From the NCBI GenBank assembly GCA_947494805.1, contig CANLWK010000002.1, positions 1 to 64,000 of the forward strand: a stretch of 64,000 nucleotides of DNA, read 5' to 3'. Shown here in pieces: positions 8,219 through 16,105 of the stretch (its first letter is position 1; each line of letters opens with the position of its first letter). This stretch comes from an uncultured Croceitalea sp. Its GTDB lineage: Bacteria; Bacteroidota; Bacteroidia; Flavobacteriales; Flavobacteriaceae. Below the pieces are notes generated by a model, which saw only the letters and a program-made list of their open reading frames with translations, did no database searches and was not told the origin of the DNA. The position numbers and the translations under genes are program-made.

Positions 8219-10672
8219 CTAGTTCACCATGAACAGGGCATTTGCAAAAAAGAGTTTTCCGTTTTCCCAAAAAGCCCTGAACAATGGATTGTCGACCATA
8301 TATACCACCCTTCCATTGCCAAAACGTTCCGTACCAAAAACCAGTGAATTACTGATTCTATTTTGGGCTTCACTACCAGCAAAACCGGATATGGGTTTAG
8401 TATCATTTTCAAGGTATACGGCATTACCCGATTTTAGATAATCAAATGCACTGCTACCCATTTTTAAGGTAAAATAATCTTCGGTGTAGCCATAGGCCAA
8501 AGGGTCGGTATTATCTACTTTGGCCTTAAAAATAGCACCGGTTATGGCATTTTTCATTTGCTCACGTTGTCGATTGTCATGTGGCATTGGTAATGATTTC
8601 TCCAGTGCTTTCTCATCATTTTTTTCTTTGGTTTTGATTCCGAAGCCATTTTCACCATCAATACCATTAATAGCACCTCCCATTGCTATAAGTTTTCCAC
8701 CGTTTTTCACCCATTCTTTTAAATCATTCAACTTTGATTCATCAAAATAGTTGTTATATCGGCCGTTTGGTAGAATAAAAACGTCATATTCGTCCAAGTT
8801 GACCCTATTGACATAGCCCTCATCAATAACGGTAAGTGGATAGTGAAGCTGCTGTTCAAAAAAGTGCCAAATCTCTCCGAAGCGCAATGTCGAAGTGGGC
8901 CCACCGGCCAATACAGCGACTTTAGGTTTTTTTAGCATTTGAACATAAGAAGAGCCAAAGTCCTTGCCCGAATCAACAAAACCTGTCACAATAGTGCTTA
9001 ATGTTTTTTCATGTTTGGTAGCAAGCTTATTGCATGTTTTTAAAAAATCAGGATGATTTTCATTGTCAGATTTTGTAATAATGAGACTCCCTCTTTCAAA
9101 GTTTTTTCCATTAATAGAAAAAGGGTTATAGCTGGTTCTTACAGTGATGTTATTGTTTAAAAGATCAGCTAAAAACCGTGCGTCTTTCATACTGTTCCAA
9201 TCCCCGACATAGGCGTAAGCATCTTGTAAGGTATTTTTTGTTATGTTCTTTTCAGTTATTCCACTAGATACAGTTGTTGTTGAAGCTATTGCATCCAAAC
9301 CGTAAGCATAGGGCAAAGACCAAGCTGTAATATCGTAGGTCAACGAGTCACTCAATTTAGCGTTAGGCTCAAAAAGCACCTTGACCATCGTACCTTTAGG
9401 CTGATTGGTCGATACGACCAAGGTGTTTTTATCGGCCTTCCAAATTCCGACAGTTCTTTTTTTATAATCAAATCCTTTAATGGAGGTGCTTTCGTTGGCG
9501 AATCCAAATTCTATGTTGTGTGCCTGCAACAATTGACTTAGCATTTCAATCTTATCGTCATTACCTTTTAAGGCGTAGCTCTTGTATTTGAAATTTTTGT
9601 TTTGAAAGAATTTTTTAAATTCATTATTGAGTTTCTCTGAGTTTTTATTGGCTACTTCAATGGTCGAAAGAGCAGTGGTGAGATGATGGGCAATTCTGTC
9701 TTTTAAGGTTAGGGTGTCCCCATTTCTAGTGGTAATGGCCAGACCGGCCCTGCCGCTGCCTCCTTGCTCGTAGGTCATACCAATAGATCCATTATAAGTA
9801 GGATAGGTATCTCCATAACTGGGATAAAACAAATCAAAGACTTCTTTGGTAAAATAAAACCACCCATTTGCGTCAAAATATTTAGCATGGTTTTTTCCGA
9901 TAGTCTCTTGAAAGCTTCGCTGAAAGGGAGTGATTACCTCATGGTAGGGTTCGGCCGCCGGTGCAAAATAATAGGGATTGTTTACACCTTGTTCATGAAA
10001 ATCAACATGAATATGTGGCAACCATTTATTGTAGACCTTAAGTCGTTGTTGACTCTCAACCTGACTCAACCACGCCCAGTCACGATTCAAATCGAACATA
10101 TAGTGGTTACTTCTACCAGATAGCCAACCTTCATGGTGCTCTTTACCATTGGGATCTACTTGATAAGGTGTGTTTTTATATTGGTTGTACCAGTTAATAT
10201 ACCGGTCTCGTCCGTCAGGGTTTAGACATGGATCTATCATGATAACGGTATTTTCTAAATAAGCACTTTTAGTCGTCAGCAAGTCGTGAACAGTTTGCAT
10301 TGAAGCTTCTGTACCCACACTTTCATTGCCATGAACGTTGTAGCTCAACCAAACGATCGCTTTGTTTGCGTTTCCTTCACCTTTCAATGCCTTTACATGT
10401 TCTTCTCTTATAGCGTCGAGTTTATTGAGGTTATCAACGGTAGATACAAACGCCAGTAGTAAAGGCCTGCGTTCGTTGGTCTCACCATATTTTACGAGCT
10501 TTACTCTTGACGGATCCGTTTCTGCAAGGTATTCGTAATAATCTACTACCTCATGATGTCGTGTGAACTGGGTACCCAATTCATACCCATGAAATTCTGA
10601 TGGGGACTTTAAACTCTGTGCTGATAAAAGGAAGGTGAAAAGAAACGAAAAGAATAGTAAGAATCGATTCAT
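8219..10672 (-). CDS. Exported M14 family zinc carboxypeptidase with C-terminal amidotransferase-like domain
   Basis: An 817-aa secreted metallopeptidase. A signal peptide (1-19) precedes an M14 catalytic domain. Zinc ligands are H114 and E117 (HGNES) and H226 (DFHE), and the catalytic glutamate is E302 in GMTYEQGG. From about residue 570 the chain resembles a class I glutamine-amidotransferase/ThuA-like fold (KVAVLAGG, then a flavodoxin-like stretch) without a visible catalytic Cys. This long architecture occurs in Bacteroidota M14 peptidases; the role of the second domain is unknown. It probably trims extracellular or periplasmic peptides. It has its own promoter at 10698-10729. Confidence 0.85.
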   Translation of the reverse strand: MNRFLLFFSFLFTFLLSAQSLKSPSEFHGYELGTQFTRHHEVVDYYEYLAETDPSRVKLVKYGETNERRPLLLAFVSTVDNLNKLDAIREEHVKALKGEGNANKAIVWLSYNVHGNESVGTEASMQTVHDLLTTKSAYLENTVIMIDPCLNPDGRDRYINWYNQYKNTPYQVDPNGKEHHEGWLSGRSNHYMFDLNRDWAWLSQVESQQRLKVYNKWLPHIHVDFHEQGVNNPYYFAPAAEPYHEVITPFQRSFQETIGKNHAKYFDANGWFYFTKEVFDLFYPSYGDTYPTYNGSIGMTYEQGGSGRAGLAITTRNGDTLTLKDRIAHHLTTALSTIEVANKNSEKLNNEFKKFFQNKNFKYKSYALKGNDDKIEMLSQLLQAHNIEFGFANESTSIKGFDYKKRTVGIWKADKNTLVVSTNQPKGTMVKVLFEPNAKLSDSLTYDITAWSLPYAYGLDAIASTTTVSSGITEKNITKNTLQDAYAYVGDWNSMKDARFLADLLNNNITVRTSYNPFSINGKNFERGSLIITKSDNENHPDFLKTCNKLATKHEKTLSTIVTGFVDSGKDFGSSYVQMLKKPKVAVLAGGPTSTLRFGEIWHFFEQQLHYPLTVIDEGYVNRVNLDEYDVFILPNGRYNNYFDESKLNDLKEWVKNGGKLIAMGGAINGIDGENGFGIKTKEKNDEKALEKSLPMPHDNRQREQMKNAITGAIFKAKVDNTDPLAYGYTEDYFTLKMGSSAFDYLKSGNAVYLENDTKPISGFAGSEAQNRISNSLVFGTERFGNGRVVYMVDNPLFRAFWENGKLFFANALFMVN

Positions 10673-10697
10673 AAAATGTTTGGTTTGACCTTAAACT

Positions 10698-10729
10698 CAA
10701 AGCTAATGATAAAATATGGGTTTGTGCAA
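10698..10729 (-). promoter_or_regulatory. Promoter of the M14 peptidase gene
   Basis: On the minus strand, TTG (10727-10729), a 21-nt spacer and TAGCTTTG (10698-10705) match the Bacteroidota -33/-7 consensus. The box lies 25 nt upstream of the ATG at 10672. Confidence 0.65.
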
Positions 10730-10793
10730 TTAACGATTTTTTAGGATTCGAAATCATGAAGTACCTTATCTTTAGGCACATTTTAATGATTTA

Positions 10794-12395
10794 ATGCAAG
10801 CAGACTGTATTCCCTTTCAGAAAACCGGATATTTTTCAAAATTAATTTGTGATTATTTAGATGAGAAGGAAAGCCTTAAACCTTTCTTCAACCGTTTTCC
10901 CAAACTTGAAAATTTTAAAGGCCAGTTAACCGAAAAACTTGACAACTACAACGCCGATCATCGTATCGTTCTGGTAGATTCATTAAATGACCAATACAAA
11001 GGTTTTGAAATTTCTGATGTCACTCAATCGAATATTACTCTTTTAAAAGAGTCCACAACATTTACAGTTGTAACCGGACACCAACTCAATTTGTTTACGG
11101 GCCCACTATATTTTTTGTATAAAATCATCTCTACCATTAACGTGTGCGAAAGGCTGAAAGCGCGGTATCCAGACTATGACTTTGTTCCGGTATATTGGAT
11201 GGCAACCGAAGACCACGATTTTGATGAAATCAATTTCTTCAACTTCAACGGAAAAAAGATGCAGTGGAACCATGATGCCAAAGGTGCAGTGGGTCGTTTG
11301 AATACCGAAAGTCTGCAAAAGGTCTATGAGGTAATCGATGTACAGTTTGGTGTTACCGACAACGCGAATTCACTCAAAACACTCTTTCGAAAAGCTTATT
11401 TAGAGCATGCCAACCTAACGGATGCGACCCGTTATTTGGCAAACCAACTTTTTAGCGAATATGGTCTTGTAATTGTTGATGGCGATGATGTCGACCTCAA
11501 GCGCTTGGCCATTCCTTTTATGCAAAAAGATATTTTTGAGCAGTTGCCTTTTGAAGAGGTTTCAAATACCATCAAAAAGCTTGAAAAGGTTTCCGATGCC
11601 TATAAGATTCAGGTAAATCCGCGCGAGATAAACTATTTCTACCTGCTGAATGGATTACGTGAGCGTATCATTGAGAAAAACGGAATTTTTAAAGTCAATG
11701 ACACTGATATCACTTTTTCAAAAGAAGAACTGCAAGAAGAGTTAAAGAACCATCCAGAGCGTTTTTCGCCCAATGTGATAGCCAGGCCTTTATACCAAGA
11801 GGTAATATTACCAAACCTCTGCTATATTGGAGGGGGGGGAGAACTGGCATATTGGTTAGAGCTAAAGTCATATTTTGAGAAAATGGAAGTGACTTTTCCG
11901 ATGCTCTTATTGCGAAATTCAGCTTTGATACTATCTAAGAAACAATACGAAAAAGTTGAAAAACTTGATTTAGAAATTGAAGACCTATTTTTAAAACAGC
12001 CGTCGCTCATCAATAAAAAGGTTCGAAAGGTTTCCAATATTTCCATTGATTTTACACCTCAAAAAGAATTATTGGAACAGCAGTTCAAAGATCTTTACCA
12101 AATGGCCCAAGAGACCGACAGGTCATTTTTAGGAGCAGTAAAAGCGCAAGAGGTCAAGCAAAAAAAGGGCTTAGATAATTTAGAAAAACGCCTCTTGAAG
12201 GCACAAAAATACAAGCTGAAGGATCATGTGGTTCGATTGACCGAGGTACAGAACGTACTTTTCCCCAACCAGTCGTTGCAAGAGCGTCAATTGAATTTTT
12301 CTGAATTGTATTTGGAATATGGAACTGAACTCATTCCGGCGTTAAAAGCACAATTGGATCCTCTTGTAAGTCAATTTTTAGCGCTACGGCACTAA
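10794..12395 (+). CDS. bshC: Putative cysteine ligase BshC (bacillithiol synthesis)
   Basis: A 533-aa enzyme that adds cysteine to glucosaminyl-malate in the last step of bacillithiol synthesis. Family hallmarks are the Rossmann-like motif VTGHQLNLFTGP (about 95-106) and PVYWMATEDHDFDE soon after, followed by a coiled-coil segment near the C-terminus (about 425-480). Length matches the family. bshA and bshB are not in the window. It stands alone on the plus strand, and its 3' end overlaps the convergent flavoprotein gene by 12 nt. Confidence 0.92.
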   Translation: MQADCIPFQKTGYFSKLICDYLDEKESLKPFFNRFPKLENFKGQLTEKLDNYNADHRIVLVDSLNDQYKGFEISDVTQSNITLLKESTTFTVVTGHQLNLFTGPLYFLYKIISTINVCERLKARYPDYDFVPVYWMATEDHDFDEINFFNFNGKKMQWNHDAKGAVGRLNTESLQKVYEVIDVQFGVTDNANSLKTLFRKAYLEHANLTDATRYLANQLFSEYGLVIVDGDDVDLKRLAIPFMQKDIFEQLPFEEVSNTIKKLEKVSDAYKIQVNPREINYFYLLNGLRERIIEKNGIFKVNDTDITFSKEELQEELKNHPERFSPNVIARPLYQEVILPNLCYIGGGGELAYWLELKSYFEKMEVTFPMLLLRNSALILSKKQYEKVEKLDLEIEDLFLKQPSLINKKVRKVSNISIDFTPQKELLEQQFKDLYQMAQETDRSFLGAVKAQEVKQKKGLDNLEKRLLKAQKYKLKDHVVRLTEVQNVLFPNQSLQERQLNFSELYLEYGTELIPALKAQLDPLVSQFLALRH

Positions 12396-12929
12396 AAAGT
12401 CGCTTTGCCAGTCTTGGTTTTTCTTTTGAAAAAGCACCCTAAGGTGATTTGGTCTTTTTAACCGCAGATATTCAATTTCATTAGGGATTATTTTAATGGC
12501 ACAAAAATGGTTTTCATCGTTGAGATAATCAATCTGGTCAGGATTTTTGATCAGTGTGCCAGGGGCGTGCTCCGTAGTATAGTCTTTTCTAGAGTTGCTG
12601 GGTATTCCACTCCATAACGATTTTAGGGTTTGTTCGTCTTTTAACAAGAACGCTTGTCCCTTGATTTGAAGCTGCAGTAACTTCTTGGGATTATAAAATA
12701 ATGCAGCGACCTGATCGTTTCCTAAAAGTTGCTCGATTTTTTGAGAACGCCTATCGGTATAGAACAGCAAGTTCAAATCGACATCCACTTTTCTGAGCAC
12801 AACCGTACGCAACTGGGGTTGTGCATTTGTATTTACCGTAGCCAATGAAAAATATCTGAACGGATGTCCCTTTTTTACGCTACCGTTAACCAACTCACTC
12901 TTAAGCTGTTCAAAAACCAATTTTTCCAT
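12384..12929 (-). CDS. Pyridoxamine 5'-phosphate oxidase-like FMN-binding protein
   Basis: A 181-aa split-barrel flavoprotein of the PNPOx-like superfamily. The FMN-binding pattern is visible: an RTVVLR strand followed by a YTDRRSQKIEQL segment. It is shorter than typical PdxH (about 215 aa) and I do not see the PdxH C-terminal dimerisation segment with its conserved R-x-H pattern, so a general flavin oxidoreductase of the Alr4036 type is more likely than true PdxH. Monocistronic; cytoplasmic. Confidence 0.75.
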   Translation of the reverse strand: MEKLVFEQLKSELVNGSVKKGHPFRYFSLATVNTNAQPQLRTVVLRKVDVDLNLLFYTDRRSQKIEQLLGNDQVAALFYNPKKLLQLQIKGQAFLLKDEQTLKSLWSGIPSNSRKDYTTEHAPGTLIKNPDQIDYLNDENHFCAIKIIPNEIEYLRLKRPNHLRVLFQKKNQDWQSDFLVP

Positions 12930-13008
12930 TTCAGATTTTTTTCAAAAATAATTGAAAAAAAAGGTAGGGTATTCTATTTGGTAGTTGTTTTAAGAACAAA
13001 TTGCTATG

Positions 13009-13050
13009 AAAAGGCACGTGCCTTTTTTAAATATGAATTAATTAATTCAT
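13009..13050. repeat. Two adjacent perfect 18-bp palindromes
   Basis: AAAAGGCACGTGCCTTTT (13009-13026) and ATGAATTAATTAATTCAT (13033-13050) are each perfectly self-complementary and are 6 bp apart. They lie in a gene-free gap upstream of the PNPOx-like gene and downstream of the decayed gene. The first is followed by T residues on the plus strand and could act as a terminator remnant; the second is AT-only apart from its ends. They may be operators or debris of a lost gene. Confidence 0.5.
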
Positions 13051-13078
13051 GTGTTTAGGTTGGTTTTGATTTTATTTT

Positions 13079-13114
13079 AAAAGCCCCGGAGTGGTTCCTG
13101 GGGCTTTTTCTTTT
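13079..13114. terminator. Rho-independent terminator
   Basis: Stem arms AAGCCCC and GGGGCTT with an inner GGA/TCC pairing, flanked by T-rich tracts on both sides. On the minus strand it lies just past the stop codon of the decayed gene at 13130, so it was probably that gene's terminator. Confidence 0.8.
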
Positions 13115-13129
13115 AACTCACTCAAACAA

Positions 13130-13646
13130 CTAATCTTTAGTGATGACCCACGGGCCACCAAGCCTATTCCCACCTAGCGCTTCAGATGAAAACCATCGCA
13201 TGATTTCATCCCCTGCTTCATTGACGAACAAATAGCGCGAACCACGATTATTGCTAAGGCTAAATCTAGTTGCAGCCCTACGTTTTCAAATAAAGTAAGT
13301 TCATCATCGGGAACTGTGGACCTACTAAACCACCCTGCAGATGGTAATAATCCAGTAGTCCAACCAATAGGTCTTCTAAAGCACTGATAATCGGTTTCAT
13401 TTTTCTGAAAGAATGTCGTACTTGGGTTTACAGCGGCAACAAGACCATTGCTTATACGCAGCACTCAAAAACCTCATTGAACTGAAATATTCTGGTAGAA
13501 TCATTGTTGGAATACTCAACAATCGTTTCGGTTGGTAATCCATTGTCTGGAGTTTTATTCGGATCAACTGTTGCAATCTGAAATGCAATACTATCGCTGT
13601 TAAAGAGATATACTATATGTGTTTGCCGATTAACAGCTGCACCGAC
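13130..13646 (-). pseudogene. Decayed gene of unknown family, frameshifted and 5'-truncated
   Basis: Three minus-strand frame segments read as one continuous protein. Segment one (13452-13646) includes HIVYLFNSDSIAFQIATVD and stops at 13452. Segment two (about 13290-13464) includes LVAAVNPSTTFFQKNETDYQ. Segment three (13130 to about 13290) includes TRFSLSNNRGSRYLFVNEAG and ends GGPWVITKD-stop. No start codon or signal peptide remains; the 3' end of pgmB lies 40 bp upstream, so the 5' part was deleted. A terminator remains in place at 13079-13114. I do not recognise the family. The composition resembles an exported beta-rich protein. Confidence 0.65.
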
Positions 13647-13685
13647 TTAGTCGATGTTAAGACCTTAATATTTGTAGTTGCTCAA

Positions 13686-14345
13686 TTAGAACAATTCGGT
13701 GAAATGCGATTTCACGGCAAACAGTGTAGCATCTGCCATAGTGTCAAATCGCACATTTGCATGACCCACGCGGTCTTTGGGTCCAATGCCCACACTATGA
13801 AAACCACCGGTTTTTGCAGCATCTATTCCTGCTTCGGCATCTTCATAAACGATACATTCTTCAGGTTTTAGATCCATTTTCTCCGCTCCAAATAAAAAGA
13901 TATCTGGTTCCGGTTTGCTCTTGGAGACACTGCTGCCATCACCTACCACATCAAAATATCCTGTGGCTTGAAGTTGCTTTAAGACTTTGGGGGCATTCTT
14001 GCTTGCACTGCCCAAGGCAACTTTAAATCCTTCTTGTCGCAAATGCGTCAATAATTCCTTTGCTCCGGGCAGATAATCATCAGGTGTCATGGTATCTAAG
14101 CTATCTACATATATGATATTCTTCATAGTTGCCAATTCAATGAGCTTATCTTCGGCAACTGTAGCGTTGTTATGGTCTTTGATAATATTGATAGAGTCCA
14201 TACGTGAAACCCCACGTAATCTTTCGTTGACCTCCCGGTCAAATTGCCAATCCATTTCTTCGGCCAATTTTTTCCAAGCCAAATAATGAAGTTCGGCAGT
14301 GTCTGTGATGACACCGTCTAAATCAAAAATGAATCCTTTTATCAT
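13686..14345 (-). CDS. pgmB: Beta-phosphoglucomutase
   Basis: A 219-aa HAD-superfamily phosphomutase that interconverts beta-glucose 1-phosphate and glucose 6-phosphate. The nucleophile motif DLDGVITD (D8, D10) is intact. The cap domain contains ERLRGVSRMDS, the family's phosphate-contact segment, and the core has the conserved GSASKNAPK and VYEDAEAGI loops. Such genes usually sit with maltose or trehalose phosphorylase genes. Here none is nearby, so its substrate supply must come from elsewhere. The start is the ATG at 14345. Confidence 0.88.
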   Translation of the reverse strand: MIKGFIFDLDGVITDTAELHYLAWKKLAEEMDWQFDREVNERLRGVSRMDSINIIKDHNNATVAEDKLIELATMKNIIYVDSLDTMTPDDYLPGAKELLTHLRQEGFKVALGSASKNAPKVLKQLQATGYFDVVGDGSSVSKSKPEPDIFLFGAEKMDLKPEECIVYEDAEAGIDAAKTGGFHSVGIGPKDRVGHANVRFDTMADATLFAVKSHFTELF

Positions 14346-14409
14346 TCGAAGTTTTTAGGTTGTATTTAGTCGCTGTTCTATTTCTGGGGAAATTAACATT
14401 GTTTGGCTG

Positions 14410-14417
14410 CAAAGTTA
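14410..14417 (-). promoter_or_regulatory. Candidate -7 box for pgmB
   Basis: TAACTTTG on the minus strand matches TAnnTTTG, 64 nt upstream of the pgmB start. No convincing -33 TTG was found. Confidence 0.35.
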
Positions 14418-14540
14418 GAACATCCTTGTTTTTTAACCCGAAGTACAGCTGTGAATTGATAAAAAATTTCCATATTCTCAAAAATGGCAGACATTTTTAC
14501 CTTTTTCGATGTACAGCAATTATTATCTGAAAAACATACT

Positions 14541-14569
14541 TTTGGTATTTGCTCAAATTGCTATTTTTG
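14541..14569 (+). promoter_or_regulatory. Promoter of guaA, box nearly touching the start codon
   Basis: TTTG (14541-14544), a 17-nt spacer and TATTTTTG (14562-14569) match the Bacteroidota consensus. The guaA ATG follows after only three C residues, so transcription would begin at or inside the start codon, giving a leaderless or near-leaderless mRNA. Confidence 0.6.
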
Positions 14570-14572
14570 CCC

Positions 14573-16105
14573 ATGCATAACCAAGTACTTATTCTAGATT
14601 TTGGTTCTCAATATACCCAGCTTATAGCACGTCGCGTAAGAGAACTTAATATTTATTCAGAAATCAAACCTTATAACAAGTTGCCTGAAGACTTATCAAA
14701 GTTTCAAGCGGTAATTCTGTCTGGTTCCCCTTTTTCAGTTAGGGCCGAAGATGCACCACACCCCGATCTGTCTGCTATAAAAGGTAAAAAGCCATTGTTG
14801 GCCATCTGTTATGGTGCTCAATATTTAGCGCATTTCAATGGTGGTAATGTAGCTCCCTCGGCAACACGTGAGTATGGTCGTGCCAATTTATCAAAGGTAA
14901 AAGAAAATGAAGCTTTCTTAAAAGATGTCCATTTAGGAAGCCAAGTTTGGATGAGCCATAGCGATACGATCAAACAACTACCTGAAAATACCGTCTTGTT
15001 GGCCAGTACCCATGATGTTGAAAACGCAGCTTTTAGGATTGATGGGGAAGACACCTATGGAATTCAATTTCATCCAGAAGTGTACCACTCAAAAGACGGC
15101 AAACAGCTTTTGGAAAACTTTCTAGTAGATATTGCCAAGTTAAAACAAGATTGGACGCCAGATGCTTTTGTTGAGACGACCGTTGAAGAGCTTCGTGAAA
15201 AGATTGGTGATGAAAAAGTAATACTGGGTCTTTCAGGTGGTGTAGATTCAAGTGTAGCGGCGATGCTGCTGCATAAGGCCGTGGGCAAACAGTTGCATTG
15301 TATTTTTGTGAACAACGGCTTGTTGCGAAAAAATGAATTTCATGATGTTTTAGAGCAATATCAGGGCTTGGGCCTTAATGTAAAAGGTGTTGACGCTTCG
15401 GCACGTTTTTTGGATGCGCTAAAGGGCGAATCAGATCCAGAGACCAAACGTAAAATTATTGGACGCGTGTTTATAGAAGTTTTTGATGATGAATCACATA
15501 AGGTTGAAAACGCCATTTGGTTGGCACAGGGTACCATTTATCCGGATCGAATAGAGTCCGTTTCTGCCAGTGGGGGTCCATCAGCGGTAATCAAAAGTCA
15601 TCATAATGTTGGCGGGCTGCCTGATTATATGAAACTGAAAATAGTGGAGCCTTTACATTTACTGTTCAAAGATGAGGTGCGACGAGTAGGAAAAAATATG
15701 GAGATGGATGCAGATATTTTGGGAAGGCACCCTTTTCCCGGGCCTGGCCTTGGAATTCGAATTTTAGGTGACATTACACCTGAAAAGGTGTCTATATTAC
15801 AAGAGGTCGATGCCATTTTTATCGATGCCTTGAAAAAAAATGGATTATATGATAAGGTTTGGCAGGCCGGGGCCATGCTTTTACCCGTAAATAGTGTGGG
15901 TGTCATGGGTGATGAGCGTACCTATGAAAAATGTGTCGCGCTCAGAGCAGTAGAGAGTACCGATGGCATGACCGCTGATTGGGTAAATTTGCCTTACGAG
16001 TTTTTACAAAAAGTATCGAACGATATTATCAATAAAGTGAAGGGAGTCAATAGGGTTGTATACGATATCAGTTCAAAACCCCCTGCCACAATAGAATGGG
16101 AATAA
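14573..16105 (+). CDS. guaA: GMP synthase (glutamine-hydrolysing)
   Basis: A 510-aa enzyme that aminates XMP to GMP using glutamine and ATP. The N-terminal class I glutamine amidotransferase has the nucleophile motif AICYGAQ and the His-Glu pair in QFHPEVYHS. The ATP-pyrophosphatase P-loop is LSGGVDSS, and the C-terminal dimerisation domain ends [10 protein letters not shown] start at ATG 14573 ([13 protein letters not shown]), which matches the conserved start; an upstream TTG (14549) would lie inside the promoter. Its stop overlaps the next ATG (TAATG), so it heads a coupled four-gene run. Confidence 0.96.
   Translation: MHNQVLILDFGSQYTQLIARRVRELNIYSEIKPYNKLPEDLSKFQAVILSGSPFSVRAEDAPHPDLSAIKGKKPLLAICYGAQYLAHFNGGNVAPSATREYGRANLSKVKENEAFLKDVHLGSQVWMSHSDTIKQLPENTVLLASTHDVENAAFRIDGEDTYGIQFHPEVYHSKDGKQLLENFLVDIAKLKQDWTPDAFVETTVEELREKIGDEKVILGLSGGVDSSVAAMLLHKAVGKQLHCIFVNNGLLRKNEFHDVLEQYQGLGLNVKGVDASARFLDALKGESDPETKRKIIGRVFIEVFDDESHKVENAIWLAQGTIYPDRIESVSASGGPSAVIKSHHNVGGLPDYMKLKIVEPLHLLFKDEVRRVGKNMEMDADILGRHPFPGPGLGIRILGDITPEKVSILQEVDAIFIDALKKNGLYDKVWQAGAMLLPVNSVGVMGDERTYEKCVALRAVESTDGMTADWVNLPYEFLQKVSNDIINKVKGVNRVVYDISSKPPATIEWE

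Noticed and set aside
13757-14026. Plus-strand frame antisense to pgmB
   Set aside because: The pgmB frame has an intact HAD motif; the antisense reading is a composition shadow.
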